From Azadirachta indica (lineage: Eukaryota > Streptophyta > Magnoliopsida > Sapindales > Meliaceae), in contig CM040447.1 in NCBI GenBank assembly GCA_022749755.1, positions 1,544,033 to 1,608,032 of the forward strand: 64,000 nucleotides of DNA, read 5' to 3'. Each line of letters starts with the position of its first letter. The first letter of the stretch is position 1. The translations under genes and the position numbers were made by a program. A model generated the notes under the pieces. That model was given only the letters and a program-made list of their open reading frames with translations. It had not been told where the DNA came from and made no database searches. Of this stretch, positions 59,580 through 64,000 are shown piece by piece.

Positions 59580-60329
59580 GCTTCAATTGTTGCTCAACTT
59601 TGATGGCTTGGTGTACCATATCTGTCAACTCTACATAATATTGCATGTCCACTACGTTTGCGATCTCACGATTTAAAACATGTAAGAATCTAGCCATGGT
59701 AGCTTCTCTATCCTCCTCTACATTTGCTCGGATTATAGCAACTTCCATCTCTTTGTAGTATTCATCTACGCTTTTAGATCCTTGAGTGAGACATTGCAAT
59801 TTGTTGAACAACTCCTGATGGTAGTAGCTTGGAATGAAACGTCTTCTCATTATTGTCTTCATCTTGTCCCACGTTTCATCAGGATGTTCTAGATTTTTCT
59901 CCTATCCTTCAACAATCGATCTCGGAGTTTTACCTTTTTGATTTTGGAGTAGTTGTGACAATTAAAAATCATCTTTATTTTCTTCTCCCACTCTAAATAA
60001 GCTTCAGGATCGTTTCTATCTTAGAACGATGAAATTTTTATCTTAATACTTCTTAAAACATCATCCAACTTAGGTCTACCCAACCTAGCTTCTTTATTCC
60101 TATAACCATGCAAAATCCTGCCCTCATTCATTGGTGATTCATCTAACTCCTCATCATCTTCAACATTACCCCATTGTACCCTTGGTTGCACTTGCCTAGG
60201 TGGTTGTCTAATAGAAGAGCTTTGATGCTGTCTTCTTGATGTCTCTTCTTCCAACCTATCCATCCTCTCATGGATTGGTTCTAACTCAACCCTCATCATC
60301 CGTCTCATCTCCCCCAATAACACCTGCAA
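59572..60329 (-). pseudogene. Gag of element D, interrupted
   Basis: Two minus-strand frames: 60329-60021 (N-terminal, with Arg- and Gln-rich sequence) and 59862-59572. The second has the classic plant gypsy gag core MKTIMRRRFIPSYYHQELFN, then QGSKSVDEYYKEMEVA and a REATMARFL segment. A frameshift and stops lie between about 59863 and 60020. The zinc knuckle and everything after it are missing. The stop comes where the 3' LTR fragment begins. Confidence 0.8.
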
Positions 60330-60916
60330 TTGTAGGTTTGGGGTAGTTGGTTATTGTAACCCCGAGATTGAATTTTCTTCTTGATTGTGGGGCATATTTT
60401 AAATCTGCAAAATAAAGTTAGAAACCTCACAAGCAATCCCTCACGTGTTTTCACTCACTCTCGTGTTTGAACACTAAAATGTTCTCACACTCGCACACTC
60501 TTATTCAAAATTTTAGTGACAATTTTAAGATGAGAAGCAACCAAAATAAATCACAAGATTCAATAAGCAATTCTTAAGAAATTGATGCAAGCAATGATAA
60601 TATTGGATCAAGAATAAGGAATATGAGGCCAATACTACAAGAAATTATGAATATAATAGATAATAATAATTCTCTCCTTTTTTTCTCTTTTTTTTTGCTT
60701 TATTTCTTTTCTTTTTTAAAGGAAGTAGAAATGAAAATATTAACTCAAAATAAATTGAAGGAAGTAAAACACAAAATTGAAATTTAGACCAATCAAGGAG
60801 GAATTTGGCCACAATATATATATTTTTTGTATTTCTTTTTTTTTTAAAATTCTAATTGAAGAAGTAAAGGAACAACGAAGATGTAAAGGATACTTTAAAC
60901 TTGCCTTGGAACCAAA

Positions 60917-60928
60917 GCTCTGATACCA
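60917..60928 (-). other. Primer binding site of element D, initiator tRNA-Met type
   Basis: On the minus strand this reads TGGTATCAGAGC, a perfect 12-base match to the standard site, two bases from the LTR end. Confidence 0.9.
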
Positions 60929-60930
60929 AA

Positions 60931-61707
60931 TGATACGAACCTCACCAATATCGTGATGAAACCTAACACTGAATATAGTAAAGAACCTCAAGATTTTCCA
61001 AAGACGCAAGTTTATAGAGCCTTGACTGATATCTATCTAGATAAGAATCAAGACTATGATTTACTCAAACGCCATACCAAGAATTTTTAAGAAAACACTT
61101 AAAAATCTAGATGATAAGTTTGGTTATTTTGAACGCCACAAGAAATTAAAACTTGAAGAGCTTAAGAACAATAACTTATAAGAAATAATTTAACACTCAA
61201 AATTTCTTGTTTAATTTCAAGAAATGAAAGCCTTTTTATAGTCAAATATAAAGGGAAAATGTTAAAAGTTAGGTTATCAATCTTACCTAATAATTTGACA
61301 AAATAAATTTAAACTTTATGACTTTTAAAACCTATAAATTTCAAACATGAAAACGTAAGCAATGACGTCGAATGTTTATGACGTAAGTAATTACATCATT
61401 TTAAAATTCTTAAAATTATACAAATGGACTATAATTTTTGAACATTTTCATATTAGTCTCTAATAACTTGAATGATGTTTATTGAGCCTAACTTTTCAAC
61501 ACGTGTATCTTGAATTGTATTTTAGTCTCACACATCTTTTTAATTAGTCTATTTAAGGCACCTTCTGATGTCTTGACTCTAACTCTTATAATCGGTCCAC
61601 TGAACATGCTTAACGAATCATATATATGCTGCAATTGAGTGTTTCCAGCCTTACGTGTGAGTTTCTTCTCTTGTTTTCATGGTTGCGCAGCTTCGTTTGC
61701 ATCAACA
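60931..61707 (-). repeat. 5' LTR of element D (777 bp)
   Basis: On the minus strand it begins TGTTGATGCAAACG and ends TTCGTATCA. It contains a TATA-like ctataaaaagg at about 61230. It matches the fragment at 59308-59579 over its last 270 bp. Confidence 0.8.
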
Positions 61708-62176
61708 ACCCCTAAAAATTTCAATGGTTAGACTAACAATCATTACCTAACTTTGACAAATGAATACAAACATTTAAAATTCTTTGAAAATAAACAAAAA
61801 CAGTAAGACTTTGAATTACAACTCACCAAATCCTTCTGTCATTTAGAAATTAAACAAAACATATTGAATTTAAGCAAAAAAATCTCTAAAATTCGTGTAT
61901 CCAGATTTTGCCTTGAAAATGAACATATTGTGAAGAAGTTATCATAACTTTCTTTAGAAAACTTCAAATGCTAAACCGTAAAATTCTATAGAAAGCTTAC
62001 TTGTTCAACTTTCCAATAGTACTAACCTCTTTCTGAAATATTACTTTAGTGAATACAGTTTGAATTTTGAAATTACCCCTCTAATAATGTCTTCATAATT
62101 TAGTAAATTAGGATAATCTTCTTGAACTTTATTGGCACTTAATTTCTGCTCTTGATGTTTGGACACTCCCGTGTTA
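61708..62176 (-). repeat. Truncated inverted copy of the element C LTR
   Basis: Read on the minus strand it follows 56778-57250 closely: from (T)AACACGGGAGTGTCC through the phrase 'attatcctaatttactaaatta' to 'ccattgaaatttttaggggttgtt'. The LTR's second half is missing, cut off by the 5' LTR of element D. The end next to the satellite has TA where TG is expected. Confidence 0.85.
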
Positions 62177-64000
62177 GGGCTGGAATTGTTAAACGCAAAA
62201 CGAACATAAAAAATGATTTCAATTCAAGACGGGGCACATGTCTTGCTACCCAGCATCGCCAAAGGATCATTACGGTGCTTTTTATTTCAAAAAATGTAGA
62301 AGTTGAAAATGTACGATTTTCAGAGCCGGAATTATCAAACGTGAATTGGACTCGAAAAATAATTTCAATTCAAGATAGGACATACATCTTTTTACTAAGT
62401 ATCGCGTGAGGATCATCATGAAGCATTTTAATTCGAAAACGGAGAAGCTGAAAATATACGATTTTGGGGGCTGTAATTGTCAAATGCGAAACGGACAAAA
62501 AATGATTTCAATTTGAAACGGGTAGAAGTGTTGTTACTCAGCATCTCTGGAGTATAATTACTGTATATTTTATTTTGGAAAATGGAGAAGTTTGAAAAAT
62601 ATACCGTTTTCGGGGCCGAAATTGTCAAATGCGTAACGGACTTAGAAAATGATTTTAATTTGAGACAGGGCATATGTGTTGTTACTCAGCATCATGTGAA
62701 GATCATCAAGGCATATTTTAATTCAAAAAAAGGAGAAGTTGAACATGTACGATTTCGGGGGCTGGAATTGTCAAAAGCGAAACGGATTGTAAAAACGATT
62801 TCAATTCGAGACAGAGCACACGTCTTGTTACTGAGCATTATATCAGGATCATTACGGTACATTTTATTTCGAGAAAAAGAGAAATTGAAAAAGTATGATT
62901 TTCGGGCCGAAACCGTCAAACACGAAGCGGACTCGAAAAACAATTTGAATTCGAGACAGCTTGTATGTCTTGTTACACAGCATCATGTGAGAATCACTAT
63001 GGTGCATTTTATTTCAAAAAAAGGAGACGTTGAAAATGTATGATTTTCGACGACAGAATCGTCAAACTCAAAATGAACTCGAGAAACGATTTCAATTTGA
63101 GACAGGCCATAAGCCTTGTTTCTTAGCATTGCATAAGGATCATTATGATACATTTTATTTTGAAAAAAGGAGAAGTTGAAAATGTACGATTTTTTGGGAC
63201 CGGAATCGTCAAACGTGAAACAGACTTGGAAAACAATTTCAATTCCAGACAGGGAACAAGTCTTATTGCTCAGTATCATGTGAGAATCCTTACGGTACAA
63301 ATTATTTCAAAAAAATGGACAACTTAAAAATGTACGATTTTCGGGGTTGGAATCGTCAAATGCGAAACGAACGAGGAAAACGATTTTAATTCGAGATAGG
63401 GCACACGTCTTGTCACATATCATCAAGTAAGGATACTCCAGTGTATTTTATTTTGACAAAAGAAGAAGTTGAAAATGTACGATTTTCAGGGATAGAATTG
63501 TCAAATGCGAAGCAGACTCGAAAAATGATTTCAATTTGAGACAAGCCATAAGCCTTGTTTCTTAGCATCATGGGAGGATCATTATTGTGTATTTTATTTC
63601 GAGAAATAGAGAAGTTGAAAATGTACGATTTTCGAAGCCGAAATCGTCAAACGCTAAATGGACTCGGAAAATAATTCTAATTTCAGACAGGACACATGTC
63701 TGATTACTCAGTATCACGTGAGGATCATTATAGTGTATATTATTTCAAAAAATGAAGAACTTGAAAGTGTACATTTTTGGGGTTGGAATCGTCAAACGCA
63801 AAATGGACGAGGAAAACGATTTCAATTTTAGACAGGGCACAAATCTTGTTACTCAACATCATGTGAGAATTATTACAGTGCATTTTATTTCGAAAAATGA
63901 AGAAGTTGAAAATGTAAGATTTTTGGGGCTGGAATCGTCAAACGCGAAATGGACTTAGATAACAATTTCAATTCGAGATAGCTCATACATCTTGTTATAT
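62177..64000 (-). repeat. Satellite array B, 145-146 bp unit, inverted relative to array A
   Basis: About 12.5 units running past the window end. The phrase 'gtacgatttt' and variants occur at about 62311, 62456, 62601, 62747, 62893, 63038, 63184, 63332, 63477, 63623, 63769 and 63914, with steps of 145, 146 or (once) 148. It is the reverse complement of array A (48007-49731). Confidence 0.93.

Larger units (their letters stand above)
59308..61707 (-). mobile_element. Gypsy element D, gag-only, minus strand
   Basis: On the minus strand it has a 5' LTR (61707-60931), an initiator-Met primer site, a leader, a gag region (60329-59572) and then directly a 3' LTR fragment (59579-59308). All of pol is absent. 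It may be a deletion product or a non-autonomous element with only gag. Confidence 0.78.

Noticed and set aside
56778..62176. A DNA transposon with 470-bp terminal inverted repeats
   Set aside because: The left copy continues into a full LTR with primer site and gypsy sequence, so the inverted repeat is LTR sequence, not transposon ends.

Overview
This window looks like a piece of a eudicot plant nuclear chromosome. It is AT-rich, it has spliced genes with GT-AG introns, and LTR retrotransposons of typical plant lineages fill much of it. I see only two host genes that look intact: a two-exon plant defensin at the left edge (144-556) and a four-exon LAX PANICLE 2-like gene encoding a RAWUL (ubiquitin-like) domain (34362-36771). 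The species cannot be fixed from sequence alone; the protein-coding matches are of a general rosid type.

Left part (1.2-27 kb) is a nested retrotransposon block. A 5'-half Athila-type Ty3/gypsy element (1177-5668) is cut off inside reverse transcriptase by a long-period tandem repeat (about 530-600 bp units). That repeat appears again at 25985-27245, and the roughly 19.6 kb between the two pieces looks like an insertion cluster. The cluster holds a minus-strand Sirevirus-like Ty1/copia element with an extra ORF after pol (6353 to about 16530). A second, complete copia element (7762-12839) is inserted in that extra ORF. Next comes a decayed plus-strand gypsy element (about 16532-25255). After its integrase this gypsy element carries a Cys-rich ORF and an intronless, broken copy of a LONELY GUY (LOG) cytokinin-activating enzyme gene, followed by a polypurine tract. 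This apparent gene capture is the most interesting item in the window.

Middle part (27-48 kb) is gene-poor, very AT-rich DNA around the LAX2-like gene. It contains a 924-bp inverted-repeat transposon with a matching target duplication, a second AT-rich inverted-repeat element, small fragments of a DUF4283-type ORF and a Mutator transposase, and a short LRR receptor-kinase (SERK/NIK-type) pseudogene. About 40.3-43.7 kb is less AT-rich but I cannot assign a gene to it.

Right part (48-64 kb) starts at a 100-N assembly gap. Two arrays of the same 145-146 bp satellite lie in opposite orientations at 48007-49731 and 62177-64000. Between them are a probable solo LTR, a 3'-half Athila-type element with its 3' LTR (50566-56698), a decayed gypsy element C, and a minus-strand gag-only gypsy element D. 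A truncated copy of C's LTR faces C's own LTR as an inverted repeat. None of the retroelements appears able to encode a full set of proteins.
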